A stretch of DNA of 36,650 nt from a bacterium (GCA_026225095.1 JAMFSC010000080.1:1-36650), one strand, 5' to 3'. Counted from the first letter of the stretch, positions 1 through 7,988 are shown. Notes: generated by a model not told the origin, from the letters alone. Program-made: numbers and translations.

Positions 1-225
1 CGGATACCCGCCATTCACACAGCAATCGTCGTTATCGCCGATCCGGATCAACTGCTCCGGATGCGAAACAGGCACCTGTCGCAGCAGCACGGCATGCACC
101 AGCGTAAAGATCGCCGCGTTGGCCCCGATACCCAGCGCGAGCGTCAGCACAGCAGTAACCGTGAAGCCCGGAGCCTTCACCATCTGCCGCAATGCGAATC
201 GAACATCCCGCAAGATCTCACTCAT
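1..225 (-). CDS. ADOP-type ABC transporter permease, N-terminal fragment cut by the window edge
   Basis: The minus strand opens with ATG at 225 and reads to the window edge (75 codons). The start MSEILRDVRFALRQ, followed by a hydrophobic helix with ALGIGANAAIF, is the typical N-terminus of acidobacterial duplicated orphan permeases (ADOP, MacB_PCD/FtsX family). These are inner-membrane permeases with two FtsX-like halves that work with a LolD/MacB-type ATPase. The membrane-fusion protein and ATPase genes just upstream on the same strand support an export complex driven by periplasmic conformational change. The substrate is unknown. Only the first membrane helix and the start of the periplasmic domain are visible, so integrity of the rest cannot be judged. 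Confidence 0.8.
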   Translation of the reverse strand, partial: MSEILRDVRFALRQMVKAPGFTVTAVLTLALGIGANAAIFTLVHAVLLRQVPVSHPEQLIRIGDNDDCCVNGGYP

Positions 226-396
226 TCAAAACCCCTCAATCGTTCACCCCAGCGCATCTCATCGCCGATCGAATCCCGCTCTGACCGTTTCAGATCTCGA
301 CGATCGCCAACCCGCCGTGGAAGACAGCACATCGCTAAGGCGCAACCTGCGCTCTGCGTTCGTCCACTCCATCGCTTGCAACCAAGTCGCTTTGCC

Positions 397-663
397 CTAC
401 TCCATGCGCAGATCGTCCGCATCCGACGGCGGCGCTGCGATGTCAGCGCATACATCGTTCTTGTCCAACACGCGGACGACTCGCGCCAGACGCGCCGACT
501 CGCTCGCCATGCACTCGTGCCGCACGGCTGCATCCACTGCGGTGACCATCTCGCTCGTCGCGCCCACGCCAAGCACCACCGCCAACGCCGTGATCACGAT
601 CACGGCCGGGCGCCTCAGCACAGGCTCGAAGGCCGAACGTACATCCCATAACATCTCGCTCAT
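397..663 (-). CDS. Short ADOP-like N-terminal fragment (88 aa), possibly a decayed permease gene
   Basis: An 88-codon frame starts MSEMLWDVRSAFEPVLRRPA and has a helix containing ALAVVLGVGATSEM. It then stops at a TAG about 50 residues after the helix. Its layout parallels the ADOP permease N-terminus at 1-225 (DVRFALRQ, then ALTLALGIGANAAIF), including the same distance to the helix and a similar LxR(I/V) stretch after it. I infer a diverged partial duplicate of the permease module. It could be a pseudogene remnant or a small one-helix subunit. An ATG at 681 in the same frame would add six residues. It lies between the ATPase gene and the permease gene on the same strand. Residues 226-396 beyond its stop show no recognisable coding. 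Confidence 0.45.
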   Translation of the reverse strand: MSEMLWDVRSAFEPVLRRPAVIVITALAVVLGVGATSEMVTAVDAAVRHECMASESARLARVVRVLDKNDVCADIAAPPSDADDLRME

Positions 664-702
664 CGCATCCCTCCTGTTCATCTCTCCGGTTCACCGCGGA
701 AC

Positions 703-1425
703 TCAGGCCCGCGCCGCCTCGGCCAGTAGATGGGTCATCTCGCCCTCCGCAACCACCTTGCCGTCGAACAGATGCACCTGCCGCTCGGCATGCGCCGCGA
801 ACCTCGGATCATGGGTCACCATGCAGATCGTCGCGCCCTCCTGGTGCAGATCCTGCAACAGGCTCATCACCGCCTCACCGTTCTTCGAGTCCAGGTTTCC
901 CGTCGGTTCGTCCGCCAGCAGGATCGAGGGAGACCCGGCCAGCGCACGCGCCACCGCCACCCTCTGCTGTTGACCGCCGGAGAGCTGGGCCGGGTAATGC
1001 CGCATCCGGTGCGCCATATTCACCCGCTCCAACGACTCCTGCACACGACGCTTCCGCTCTGCAGCGGGCATGCCCGCCCGATAAGTCAGGGGAAGCTCCA
1101 CATTCTCCGCCACCGTCAGGTCGCCAATCAGGTTGAAGCTCTGGAAGATAAAGCCTATCTCCTGGTTGCGAATCCGTGAACGGTCCGCAAAGTTCAGGTT
1201 CGCCACCTGCTTGCCGTTCAGAACATACCGCCCATCAGTCGGCGTATCCAGCAGCCCGATGATCGAGAGCAACGTCGACTTTCCGCAACCCGATGGCCCC
1301 GACATGGCCACATACTCCCCACGGTTGATCTCCAGGTGAATCCCCGAGAGCGCATGCGTCTCAATCTCGTCCGTATAGAAGACCTTCGTCATGCCCTCAA
1401 TCGAAATAATCGTTGAATCCATCAT
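703..1425 (-). CDS. ABC transporter ATP-binding protein, MacB/LolD type
   Basis: A 240-residue soluble ATPase. Walker A GPSGCGKST is at about residues 43-51, the signature LSGGQQQR at 148-155, and Walker B ILLADEP followed by TGNLDS at about 168-180, with the H-switch in VTHD. This is the LolD/MacB/FtsE-like class that drives FtsX-type permeases rather than solute importers. The start at 1425 is preferred because a GGAGGG Shine-Dalgarno sequence lies six bases upstream; the adjacent ATG at 1422 is an alternative, and a longer TTG start at 1431 would overlap the ribosome site. It sits between the membrane-fusion gene (about 125 bases upstream) and the ADOP permease genes on the same strand, so all are probably one operon. 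Inferred role: export of lipophilic compounds, peptides or lipoproteins. Confidence 0.92.
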   Translation of the reverse strand: MMDSTIISIEGMTKVFYTDEIETHALSGIHLEINRGEYVAMSGPSGCGKSTLLSIIGLLDTPTDGRYVLNGKQVANLNFADRSRIRNQEIGFIFQSFNLIGDLTVAENVELPLTYRAGMPAAERKRRVQESLERVNMAHRMRHYPAQLSGGQQQRVAVARALAGSPSILLADEPTGNLDSKNGEAVMSLLQDLHQEGATICMVTHDPRFAAHAERQVHLFDGKVVAEGEMTHLLAEAARA

Positions 1426-1550
1426 CCTCAACCCTCCCTTTCGTGTACTCTTGGTCGCTTCTCGATCTGTTTGTTTTACTTTCTGTCATTCCCGAAGGGA
1501 ATCTGCGTCTGCGCGTGCCTTTGTCGTCAGCCGCTCCCCCGGTCCTTCTT

Positions 1551-2810
1551 TCAATCCAGCCGTATCCGATCCGTCCCATCCCAGCGCGACATATCGGAAA
1601 GAATCACCACATCCCCATCCTGCAAGCCTTCCAGCACCTGCAGACTGTTCACCGAGGCCCGTCCAACCTTCACCGGAACCCGTACTGCCGCCTTGCCATC
1701 CACGCTCAGCTTGAACAGGCTGATCGTCGAATTCTCATTGCCGAACGCGGGCCGACCCACATACATTACGTTCCCCATGCGCTCCAGGTCGATCGTGCCG
1801 TCCACGCTCAGGTCCGGCCGTGCCCCCTGCGGAAGCGCACCCGCCAGCTCCACATCCACCAGCACCGTCCCGTTCTTCACCGCGGGATCAATCCGCATCA
1901 CCTTGCCTGCGATCACACCATTGTGAGTATCGATCTCCGCCGGCTGGCCGATCTGGATATCCCGCGCCTGGGTCTCGGCGATGTTCAGGCTGGCCTTCAA
2001 CTGATCCGGCTGGACGACCTTGGCCAGCGTGGTACCCGGGTCGACATGCTCGCCCACCTGGTGCGGAAGGTCGACCAGCACGCCCGAGATTCCCGCCCGC
2101 ACCGTCAGCGCCGCCATGTCCTTCTGCTTCAGCCCAAGCATCGCCTGCGCCTGTTCCACCTTGGTCTGCTGGACCGCGAGTTGCGTCTCGATCGCCCGCT
2201 CATTCAACGTCAACCGCTGACCCTCCAGATTGTTGCGTGTCGTCAACTCGTCCGCCTTACCCTTCGAGGCCGAGTAAGTCAGTCCGCTGATCACCCCGAG
2301 GTCGAAGAGGCTCTTGTCCGTCTGCGCCTGCAGCTCCGCCTGCTTGTGGTCGGCTCCCACCGTCGCGGCGCCCGCCTTCTGCGTCATGAGGTCGCTCTGT
2401 AGCTTGGCCCGCGTGTTCAGCAGGTCCGCCTGCGCCGCCTTCAGCTGCAACTGGGCATCGAGGAGTTGTTGCTGCGTCGCAGGATCGACCAGCTCCATGA
2501 TCTCCGTGTCGGGCTGGACCTTCGCTCCCGGCAGCACCAGGATCCGAACCACCGTCGCCTCAGTCTGCGCCGGAATCAGCCGGATCTTGTCCTCCCGCGG
2601 AACCAGCGTCCCCGGTCCCCGCACCTGGCGCAGTAAAGGCCCGTTTTTCACCGTGTCGGTCCACACCGTGCTGCGGTCAACCTCCGGCGAGGCTGGCTTC
2701 AGCCGCGCTACAAACCAGCCCACTGCCGCCAGCGCAACCAGCGCCACGCCCCCAACGACAAACTGCCGCTGACGCTTCTTCTTCTTTAAATCCGGTCTAG
2801 AGATATCCAT
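1551..2810 (-). CDS. Periplasmic adaptor (membrane fusion) protein, HlyD/MacA family
   Basis: A 419-residue protein. It has a basic N-terminus (KKKKRQRQ), one membrane helix at about residues 18-35, and a biotinyl-lipoyl-like segment (LVPREDKIRLIPAQTEATV). A long alpha-helical hairpin follows (about residues 110-235, rich in Q, A, L and K), then beta-barrel segments and a C-terminal membrane-proximal part. This is the domain order of MacA-type adaptors that bridge an inner-membrane ABC exporter to an outer-membrane channel. Start ATG at 2810 follows a weak AGGG. It is the first gene of a minus-strand run with the ATPase and ADOP permeases, and a candidate sigma-54 promoter lies immediately upstream. 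The exported substrate cannot be told from sequence. Confidence 0.9.
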   Translation of the reverse strand: MDISRPDLKKKKRQRQFVVGGVALVALAAVGWFVARLKPASPEVDRSTVWTDTVKNGPLLRQVRGPGTLVPREDKIRLIPAQTEATVVRILVLPGAKVQPDTEIMELVDPATQQQLLDAQLQLKAAQADLLNTRAKLQSDLMTQKAGAATVGADHKQAELQAQTDKSLFDLGVISGLTYSASKGKADELTTRNNLEGQRLTLNERAIETQLAVQQTKVEQAQAMLGLKQKDMAALTVRAGISGVLVDLPHQVGEHVDPGTTLAKVVQPDQLKASLNIAETQARDIQIGQPAEIDTHNGVIAGKVMRIDPAVKNGTVLVDVELAGALPQGARPDLSVDGTIDLERMGNVMYVGRPAFGNENSTISLFKLSVDGKAAVRVPVKVGRASVNSLQVLEGLQDGDVVILSDMSRWDGTDRIRLD

Positions 2811-2824
2811 CGCACCCTGTCATA

Positions 2825-2842
2825 TTGCACGTCGAACGCCAA
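2825..2842 (-). promoter_or_regulatory. Candidate sigma-54 (-24/-12) promoter for the export operon
   Basis: On the minus strand the sequence reads TTGGCGTTCGACGTGCAA. The GG and GC dinucleotides are exactly 12 bases apart, as in the consensus TGGCAC-N5-TTGCA; the TGGC and TGCA cores match and the middle positions do not. The predicted transcript would start near 2815, only about 5 bases before the ATG at 2810. That would cut off part of the ribosome site and counts against the call. The palindrome about 90 bases upstream is in the right place for an enhancer-binding protein. Confidence 0.4.
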
Positions 2843-2911
2843 ATTCTCTTCGTTCGAATGCAACGACTTACGCAGGGAGCAACCAATCCGTTCCGTCCGC
2901 AATCAAAATTA

Positions 2912-2931
2912 ACTGTCCATTTCCGGACAGT
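2912..2931. promoter_or_regulatory. Perfect 7-bp inverted repeat, candidate operator or enhancer site
   Basis: ACTGTCC and GGACAGT are perfect inverted complements separated by six bases (ATTTCC), a 20-bp dyad centred about 88 bp upstream of the sigma-54-like element. The symmetry and spacing fit a dimeric activator of the NtrC family. No regulator gene is adjacent, so the binding protein is unknown. Confidence 0.45.
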
Positions 2932-3110
2932 CGCCGCAAACGCAAGATCAAGTCAGGGCTCGGCGACCTGATGATCGACGGGGCAATCCCTCGAACTTTG
3001 GCAGGATAAACGCAGAGACAAAGCTGCTGCGGGACGCCGGGAAAAAGTCCAGCTCGTGGCGAGTCCGCGTTGGACTTAGGTCCTTATGTTTGAATACTTT
3101 AAGACCTGCA

Positions 3111-3124
3111 CCCCCGGGGGGGGG
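3111..3124. repeat. C5G9 homopolymer tract
   Basis: Five C are followed directly by nine G, 28 bases after the stop codon of the minus-strand amidohydrolase gene. Such tracts are prone to slippage. It is not inside a reading frame that I accept, so phase variation is unlikely here. Confidence 0.6.
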
Positions 3125-3152
3125 TCACAAAGACCCGCGCCGCTCAAAAGTC

Positions 3153-4451
3153 CTACCGTTTGAAGATAACTCCACCCTTCATGACGAACACAACGTGTTG
3201 TGTGGCGGAGACGTCTGCGACCGGGTTCCCGTCCACCGCAATCACGTCGGCATAGAAGCCCGGTTTGAGCTCCCCGATCTTCCCCTCCCAGCCCAGAAGC
3301 CTGGCTCCGTTCAGCAGGTCAGCCTGGAGAACGGCCAGCGGAGGCATCCCGTACTGGTTCATCAGGACCATCTCCCGCGCCTGCGTTCCATGCGGAAACG
3401 GTCCCACATCCGATCCCACCGCCATCGGCACACCCACCGCCAGCTGTCGCCGGAACGCTGCCGCGTGGTAGTCCTGCTCGGCCCGCCGGTGAGCCGCGGA
3501 GGCAGGAGAACCCGCATGCTCGGTGAAGTACTCGGAGATGGCGAAGGTCGGCACCGCATAGATCCCCTTCTCCCGCATGGCCGCCATCGTGTCGTCCGAC
3601 AGGTTGTAGGCATGGTCGACCGACTCCACCCCAGCCGCCACGGCATACCCCGCCCCCGGCTCCCCGGTGGCATGCACCGCCACCCCATGCCCCCTGCCAC
3701 CCCCATACCGCCCCGCCTCCCCCACCGCAGAGCGGAGTTCGGCCTCGGTGTACTGGTATGGGGTTTGAAAGACTCCATCGTGGAAGGAGTCGCGGCCGGT
3801 CTCATAGATCTTCGTGAAGTCGGCTCCTTCCTTACGCTGCTGGCGGATGATCTTCACCAGGTCAGCGGCGGAATCAGCATAATCGGCGTTCGACAGGACG
3901 TGCTGAGCGGGGTTGAAGCGATTGGCATCCTCGTGGCCGCCGGTCAAGTCCACGGCATTGCCGCTGATCCGTAGTCGAGGACCGGGAATCATCCCCTGGT
4001 CGATGGCATTGCGGACAGCCGTATCGGCGCTTCCAGCCCCCTCGGTCCCCATGTCACGCTCGGCGGTGAAACCGGCCATCAGATCGTCTTTGGCTGCAGA
4101 CGCAGCCGCGAGCGTCCGCTGAGGGATGGACTCCTCCACCGTCTGAAGGTCTTCGGCGCCGGGGTGGAGAAAGAGGTGGACGTGAACATCAATCAAGCCC
4201 GGCATGAGGGTGCGGTCACCCAGGTCGATGATCTCGGTCTTGGGCGTTGGGCGGTTGACGTGTGAGCCGGCCTCCTGGATATGGTCCCCCACCACGAGAA
4301 CCTCGCCCGGGCTGATGATTCTGCCCGTTGCGACATCAAGCATCCGGGCGGCGCGGAGAACAACTGATTGCGTTGGCTCGGCAAGCTGAGCGTAAGTGAT
4401 CGTCCCGCCAAGATACAAGAAAGCCGCGAGAAGTCCTGAGATCTCTTTCAT
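3153..4451 (-). CDS. Secreted metal-dependent amidohydrolase (imidazolonepropionase/prolidase-like)
   Basis: A 432-residue protein with a hydrophobic signal-like N-terminus (residues 4-20, ending near AQLAEP). Amidohydrolase-superfamily features in order: an N-terminal beta-sandwich strand, MPGLIDVHVH with the metal-binding HxH at His90 and His92, GFTAERDMG, a probable carbamylated lysine in DFTKIYE, histidines in AVHATG and VDHAYN, and the catalytic aspartate in GSDVGPF. Relatives hydrolyse cyclic amides, dipeptides or similar C-N bonds; the substrate is not determined. The start at 4451 was chosen because it gives the signal peptide and avoids overlap with the next gene, which a start at 4538 would not. 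The upstream gene ends at 4489 on the same strand, 37 bases away, so the two are probably co-transcribed. Confidence 0.88.
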   Translation of the reverse strand: MKEISGLLAAFLYLGGTITYAQLAEPTQSVVLRAARMLDVATGRIISPGEVLVVGDHIQEAGSHVNRPTPKTEIIDLGDRTLMPGLIDVHVHLFLHPGAEDLQTVEESIPQRTLAAASAAKDDLMAGFTAERDMGTEGAGSADTAVRNAIDQGMIPGPRLRISGNAVDLTGGHEDANRFNPAQHVLSNADYADSAADLVKIIRQQRKEGADFTKIYETGRDSFHDGVFQTPYQYTEAELRSAVGEAGRYGGGRGHGVAVHATGEPGAGYAVAAGVESVDHAYNLSDDTMAAMREKGIYAVPTFAISEYFTEHAGSPASAAHRRAEQDYHAAAFRRQLAVGVPMAVGSDVGPFPHGTQAREMVLMNQYGMPPLAVLQADLLNGARLLGWEGKIGELKPGFYADVIAVDGNPVADVSATQHVVFVMKGGVIFKR

Positions 4452-4488
4452 CGTCCTAGCAGAATAACGCGAACGGAAGCTGCAGATT

Positions 4489-5607
4489 TCATCGACGCAC
4501 TGATTCCAGAGCCAGGACTGCGTAACTCGTCGCAGCATCGCTCATGAACTGGCCTACGTCACTGGCGGGATCACGTTCCTTGTTCAGCGAATATGCGGGC
4601 CACAAGCCGTCCGCCGGGCTCTGATTCTTCACGAGCCACTCAATTCCCCGCTTCATCTCAGGCCGCTTCTGAGAATAGCCGGCCTCTTTCAGAGCATAGA
4701 CTGTGAGACCCGTCGCGTACCCGTCGCTTCTTGGGTCGATCTGCGTGTTGTCTCTCCGCTTCCAATCCCCCAGCGTAGCCATGGTCCATCCGCCATCCTT
4801 CGCCTGGCGCGAGCAGATCTCGGCAAACAGAACGCGACGCTGATCATCCGAGAGGAGGCCGTCCAGTGTAGTCGATGCCCATAGAACCACGATGCGATTG
4901 ACCAGCGGCTGCGCATCATAATGCGCAACCAGATAGGCTCTCAATGCCTTGAGATTGGCCTGAATCTCAGGGGAGTTCCGATAGCTCGCGGGCGCGATGC
5001 CCACCGCAAGCGCACCGAGCGTAGCACCGTAATATTGCGATTCATTGGACTCCCAGGGCGCGTTATGGAAGTTCAACCAGTTCCATGCACCCACCTGATC
5101 GCCGTTCGTCAGTTGCGAAGCCCACATAGCATGAAACGCCTTTCGAGTCAGATCACTCATCTGGCTGGGATCCGGATCGTAATGAACGAGAATCAGCGCA
5201 TTCAGCACCGCCTCTGTCCCTCGAGACTCGATCGACTTCTTTGGGCCCGACTTCGCGTCGTTATAGAAAGGCTCCATCTCATCCCATTGATTCACACGCT
5301 TGTCGACATGTTGCAGCATCGTCTCCTCGGTGGGTGATAGACCCGACTCTCCGAGGGTGTGGCGCATGCTGGGACGTGCAATTGCGTAGGGTAAGGTCGT
5401 GTGGCAGGAGACGCAAGCGGTTTCATGATCTCTCTGCGCCTTCGGCCAATTCATCCACCATGTCTGCCTGGAGTCGAGACGGTGAGCGGCCGCGGACGGA
5501 TTCCAACTCTCACTCGCCGAAACGGCGACGCGCCGCATGGATGTGAAGGTCAGGATAGTTGCGACCGCGACAACGAAAGAACCTGAGCAGAGAAACCGCT
5601 GGCGCAT
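4489..5607 (-). CDS. Secreted protein with one CxxCH haem motif and a terpenoid-cyclase-like helical toroid
   Basis: A 372-residue protein with an N-terminal signal sequence (hydrophobic residues 8-22). A single CVSCH motif (Cys65, Cys68, His69) is typical of covalent c-type haem attachment. The rest is helical, with repeated segments such as SQLTNGDQVGAWNW, RQAKDGGWTMA and KNQSPADGLWPAY; these Q-x-x-DGxW motifs mark the alpha/alpha-toroid of squalene-cyclase or prenyltransferase-like domains. I see no DxDD catalytic motif of squalene-hopene cyclases, so a cyclase role is unlikely. I infer a periplasmic haem protein of unknown function. The ATG at 5607 has GAGGT eight bases upstream; an upstream ATG at 5652 is less likely because the signal peptide would be internal. 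It is divergent from qhpA, so an electron-transfer link to amine oxidation is conceivable. Confidence 0.75.
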   Translation of the reverse strand: MRQRFLCSGSFVVAVATILTFTSMRRVAVSASESWNPSAAAHRLDSRQTWWMNWPKAQRDHETACVSCHTTLPYAIARPSMRHTLGESGLSPTEETMLQHVDKRVNQWDEMEPFYNDAKSGPKKSIESRGTEAVLNALILVHYDPDPSQMSDLTRKAFHAMWASQLTNGDQVGAWNWLNFHNAPWESNESQYYGATLGALAVGIAPASYRNSPEIQANLKALRAYLVAHYDAQPLVNRIVVLWASTTLDGLLSDDQRRVLFAEICSRQAKDGGWTMATLGDWKRRDNTQIDPRSDGYATGLTVYALKEAGYSQKRPEMKRGIEWLVKNQSPADGLWPAYSLNKERDPASDVGQFMSDAATSYAVLALESVRR

Positions 5608-5906
5608 CGGGCGGACCTCAGACGACAATGGGGATGCTGGAAAGTGGATCATAGCATGAAACGGTGCGGCCAGCGGGGCCGCTCATGATTGAAAGCACGT
5701 CGCCGGCGTCAACGACTCGGGCGCATTCGAAGGGCACGTGGGGACCGCAGTCGACGCGGCAAATTCCCATCCGCAACAAGATCGATGGGGAGGGCTGACC
5801 ATGATTTGCCGGTGCTGCACCATGCCCCTTCCGCCAAGGCCAAGGGATCAAGACCGTGACCCGACAGAAAGCATTGGATTTAAATTGTAGACACGCGAAT
5901 TAACAT

Positions 5907-5924
5907 CTGCTAAACAAATAGCAG
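5907..5924. promoter_or_regulatory. Perfect 6-bp inverted repeat, candidate operator
   Basis: CTGCTA and TAGCAG are perfect complements separated by AACAAA. The left arm and loop read TGCTAAACAAAT, which recurs with one change as TGCTAAACGAAT at 6157-6168, next to the 12-mer repeats before qhpA. A degenerate copy of the 12-mer (CGAATTAACATCTGC) overlaps its left arm at 5896-5910. Shared motifs at two places in the same divergent region suggest a common DNA-binding protein. Confidence 0.45.
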
Positions 5925-6162
5925 TCTCCCTCATTTCTGCTTTTTGCACCAGCGGCTCCCCGAAAGTCTGCTGACCGCCGAGTTGTATGCCTCGCATGTA
6001 GGTAACTCGTCCGTGCACGCTTCTATGGTCCACACCGGTTTCGTCTTTTAGTCGCCAGGTCTTCGCATTGTTCGGATGAACTGTCATTCTCGTTTCGTCC
6101 CATCATTTTCGCCTTCAGTCACACGCTTTGTATCGCAGGTTTCCCATATGTCTACTTGCTAA

Positions 6163-6192
6163 ACGAATTACATCTTGCAGACGAATTACATC
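6163..6192 (+). promoter_or_regulatory. Two direct copies of ACGAATTACATC before qhpA
   Basis: The 12-mer occurs at 6163-6174 and 6181-6192, an 18-bp period, ending 38 bases before the qhpA start. Direct repeats close to a promoter are common for AraC-family activators. The known qhp regulator QhpR belongs to that family, but no such gene is in this window. Binding is inference. Confidence 0.45.
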
Positions 6193-6230
6193 GGGAATGT
6201 TGTCACTCATGCTCAGCGAAAGGCTTGTTA

Positions 6231-7988
6231 ATGTCTTGCTCCCCTCGTAGGCGATTCGACCTCGGCGTCACCTTTTTCTTTTGCCTATCTGTCACACTGC
6301 CCTGGGCGACAGCGCTCGGCCAACGGTCGCGACCATCGACCGCGTCAACACCTGCGGTATCAGACACACCAGAGCCTCTAATCCCCGTGACCGATCCTCT
6401 GGTGATCCAGAAGTGCGGCACATGTCACATTGCGGACGCAAAGGGGAATCTCACCCGTATCTCAGCTATCCGCACCACGCCGGAAGGCTGGGAGGAGGCA
6501 ATCAAGCGCATGGTGCGCCTGAACGGCTTGCAGCTAAGTCCTGACGAAGCGCGCAAGGTTCTTCGTTCCCTGAGCGATTCTCATGGTCTGGCCCCTGAAG
6601 AAGCAACCCCGGTCGAGTACTTCGCCGAACGGCGGATGATCGACGAGAAGATTATCCCGGATCCTGACGTTCAGCACGCCTGTGCCTCGTGCCACGCGTT
6701 CGCCAAGCCGATGAGTTGGCGTCGTAACCCGTCGGATTGGGATCTACTGAAGAACATGCATATGGCGTTCTTCCCTTCCATTGAGGGATCTTTTCGTCGC
6801 GGAGGATTCGGAGCGCGTCAGGAAGCCGTTGCGCCGGGCGCGGAGACCCCCAAGCAACCTGTCGATATCGCTCTTGCCTACATCAAGAAGAGCGCCCCTT
6901 TGATCACGCCTGAGTGGTCTAACTGGACCGCCATGATGGAGACCCCGAACCTGCCCGGAACATGGTTGATCTCCGGCGAACTCCCTGGGAAGGGAAAATT
7001 CTACGGGGAGATGAAGATCGAAGAGAAGGCCAACCAGGATGGTTACACCACGCATACACAACTCACCTTTACCAGCGGTTCCCAGTGGAGCAGCGACGGC
7101 AGTTCGCTCGTCTACACGGGATATGCGTGGAGAGGCCGCACCCAGGGCTCTTCGAACATCGCTGGCATCGATGCTCCAAATGGCGTTCGTCAGGTCATGA
7201 TGCTCTCGAAGGATCAGGCGGAGTTATCAGGGCGCTGGTTCTGGGGAACCTATCAGGAGTTCGGAATGGATATCACCATGCGCCGCGCGAAAAGCTCACC
7301 AGCAGTGCTGGGAACGGACCTGACAGCGCTGAAGGCGGGATCCACCGATAACACAGTCCGCATCTTCGGCTCACACCTCCCAGCATCCCTTGCCGCCTCA
7401 GACATCAAGCTCGGCTCAGGCGTGACGGTCAGCAAGATAGTCAGTGCAACGCCGGAGATTGTGACGGTGCTGGCGAGCGTCGATCCCAAAGCCCTGGCCG
7501 GAAGGCGGCCCGTATCGGTCGGCGATTCCACTATTCCCGGTGCTTTCGCCGTCTATGATCACATGGACTATCTGAAGGTCACCCCGGAGACGGGAATCGC
7601 GCATCTGGGTAGCGAGCCACATGCCAAGGGATATATGCAGTTTGAAGCGGTGGCCTACAGCAACGGCCCCGATGGAAAGCCCAATACTGCGGACGATATC
7701 TATCTCGGCCCTGTACCGGCATCCTGGAAACTGGAAGAGTTCGTTGCTTCCTATGGGGATGATGACCTCGAGTTCGTCGGCAAACTGGACGCCAAGACCG
7801 GATTTTTCGTCCCGTCCACCGACGGGCCAAATCCTAAGCGTAAATCAATGCGGAATAACTATGGCGATGTCTGGACGGTCGCCACCTATACCCCACCGGG
7901 CGCGGCCGCTCCCCTCGTCGGAAGAAGTTACTTCATCGTAGCGGTACCCCAGTACATGCAGTGGGACCAGCCGGAGGTTGGACAGTGA
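6231..7988 (+). CDS. qhpA: Quinohemoprotein amine dehydrogenase alpha subunit (dihaem)
   Basis: A 585-residue periplasmic subunit. The signal peptide covers about residues 1-31 (hydrophobic LGVTFFFCLSVTLPW). A dihaem cytochrome c domain has CGTCH at Cys62-His66 and CASCH at Cys151-His155. It is followed by about 400 residues of beta-rich domains ending near QYMQWDQPE. The two haems carry electrons from the CTQ quinone in the gamma subunit to a soluble acceptor (cytochrome c or a blue copper protein), neither of which is visible nearby. The ATG at 6231 is preferred to one at 6156 because AAAGG lies seven bases upstream and it gives a proper signal peptide. The TGA overlaps the GTG of qhpD by four bases, indicating translational coupling. 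First gene of the qhp operon. Confidence 0.93.
   Translation: MSCSPRRRFDLGVTFFFCLSVTLPWATALGQRSRPSTASTPAVSDTPEPLIPVTDPLVIQKCGTCHIADAKGNLTRISAIRTTPEGWEEAIKRMVRLNGLQLSPDEARKVLRSLSDSHGLAPEEATPVEYFAERRMIDEKIIPDPDVQHACASCHAFAKPMSWRRNPSDWDLLKNMHMAFFPSIEGSFRRGGFGARQEAVAPGAETPKQPVDIALAYIKKSAPLITPEWSNWTAMMETPNLPGTWLISGELPGKGKFYGEMKIEEKANQDGYTTHTQLTFTSGSQWSSDGSSLVYTGYAWRGRTQGSSNIAGIDAPNGVRQVMMLSKDQAELSGRWFWGTYQEFGMDITMRRAKSSPAVLGTDLTALKAGSTDNTVRIFGSHLPASLAASDIKLGSGVTVSKIVSATPEIVTVLASVDPKALAGRRPVSVGDSTIPGAFAVYDHMDYLKVTPETGIAHLGSEPHAKGYMQFEAVAYSNGPDGKPNTADDIYLGPVPASWKLEEFVASYGDDDLEFVGKLDAKTGFFVPSTDGPNPKRKSMRNNYGDVWTVATYTPPGAAAPLVGRSYFIVAVPQYMQWDQPEVGQ

Larger units (their letters stand above)
2811..3152. 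other. Intergenic region between amidohydrolase and adaptor genes
   Basis: This 342-base stretch has no convincing gene. Reading leftwards it holds a C5G9 tract, a 20-bp palindrome and a sigma-54-like -24/-12 element, each listed separately. The part near 3075-3110 (TTTGAATACTTTAAGACC) resembles short intergenic repeats I associate with acidobacterial genomes, but this comes from memory and no second copy was found in the window. Confidence 0.6.
5608..6230. other. Divergent regulatory region upstream of qhpA
   Basis: This 623-base stretch separates the minus-strand CxxCH protein from qhpA. I found no convincing gene: reading frames of up to 79 codons here lack recognisable motifs and good start sites. 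It contains a perfect dyad at 5907-5924 and a repeated 12-mer just before qhpA, listed separately, and probably carries promoters for both directions. Confidence 0.6.

Noticed and set aside
61..973. Overlapping plus-strand frames of 196 and 284 codons over the left end
   Set aside because: They run antisense to the ADOP permease and ATPase genes, are rich in R, H and S, and have no motif; shadows of high-GC coding.
4489..5607. Calling the toroid protein a squalene-hopene cyclase
   Set aside because: No DxDD motif, about half the usual length, a signal peptide and a haem motif; only the fold resemblance is retained.
5848..6087. 79-codon minus-strand frame in the qhpA upstream region, first considered as a small regulator
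   Set aside because: No helix-turn-helix or other motif, and it covers the dyad at 5907-5924; treated as intergenic.
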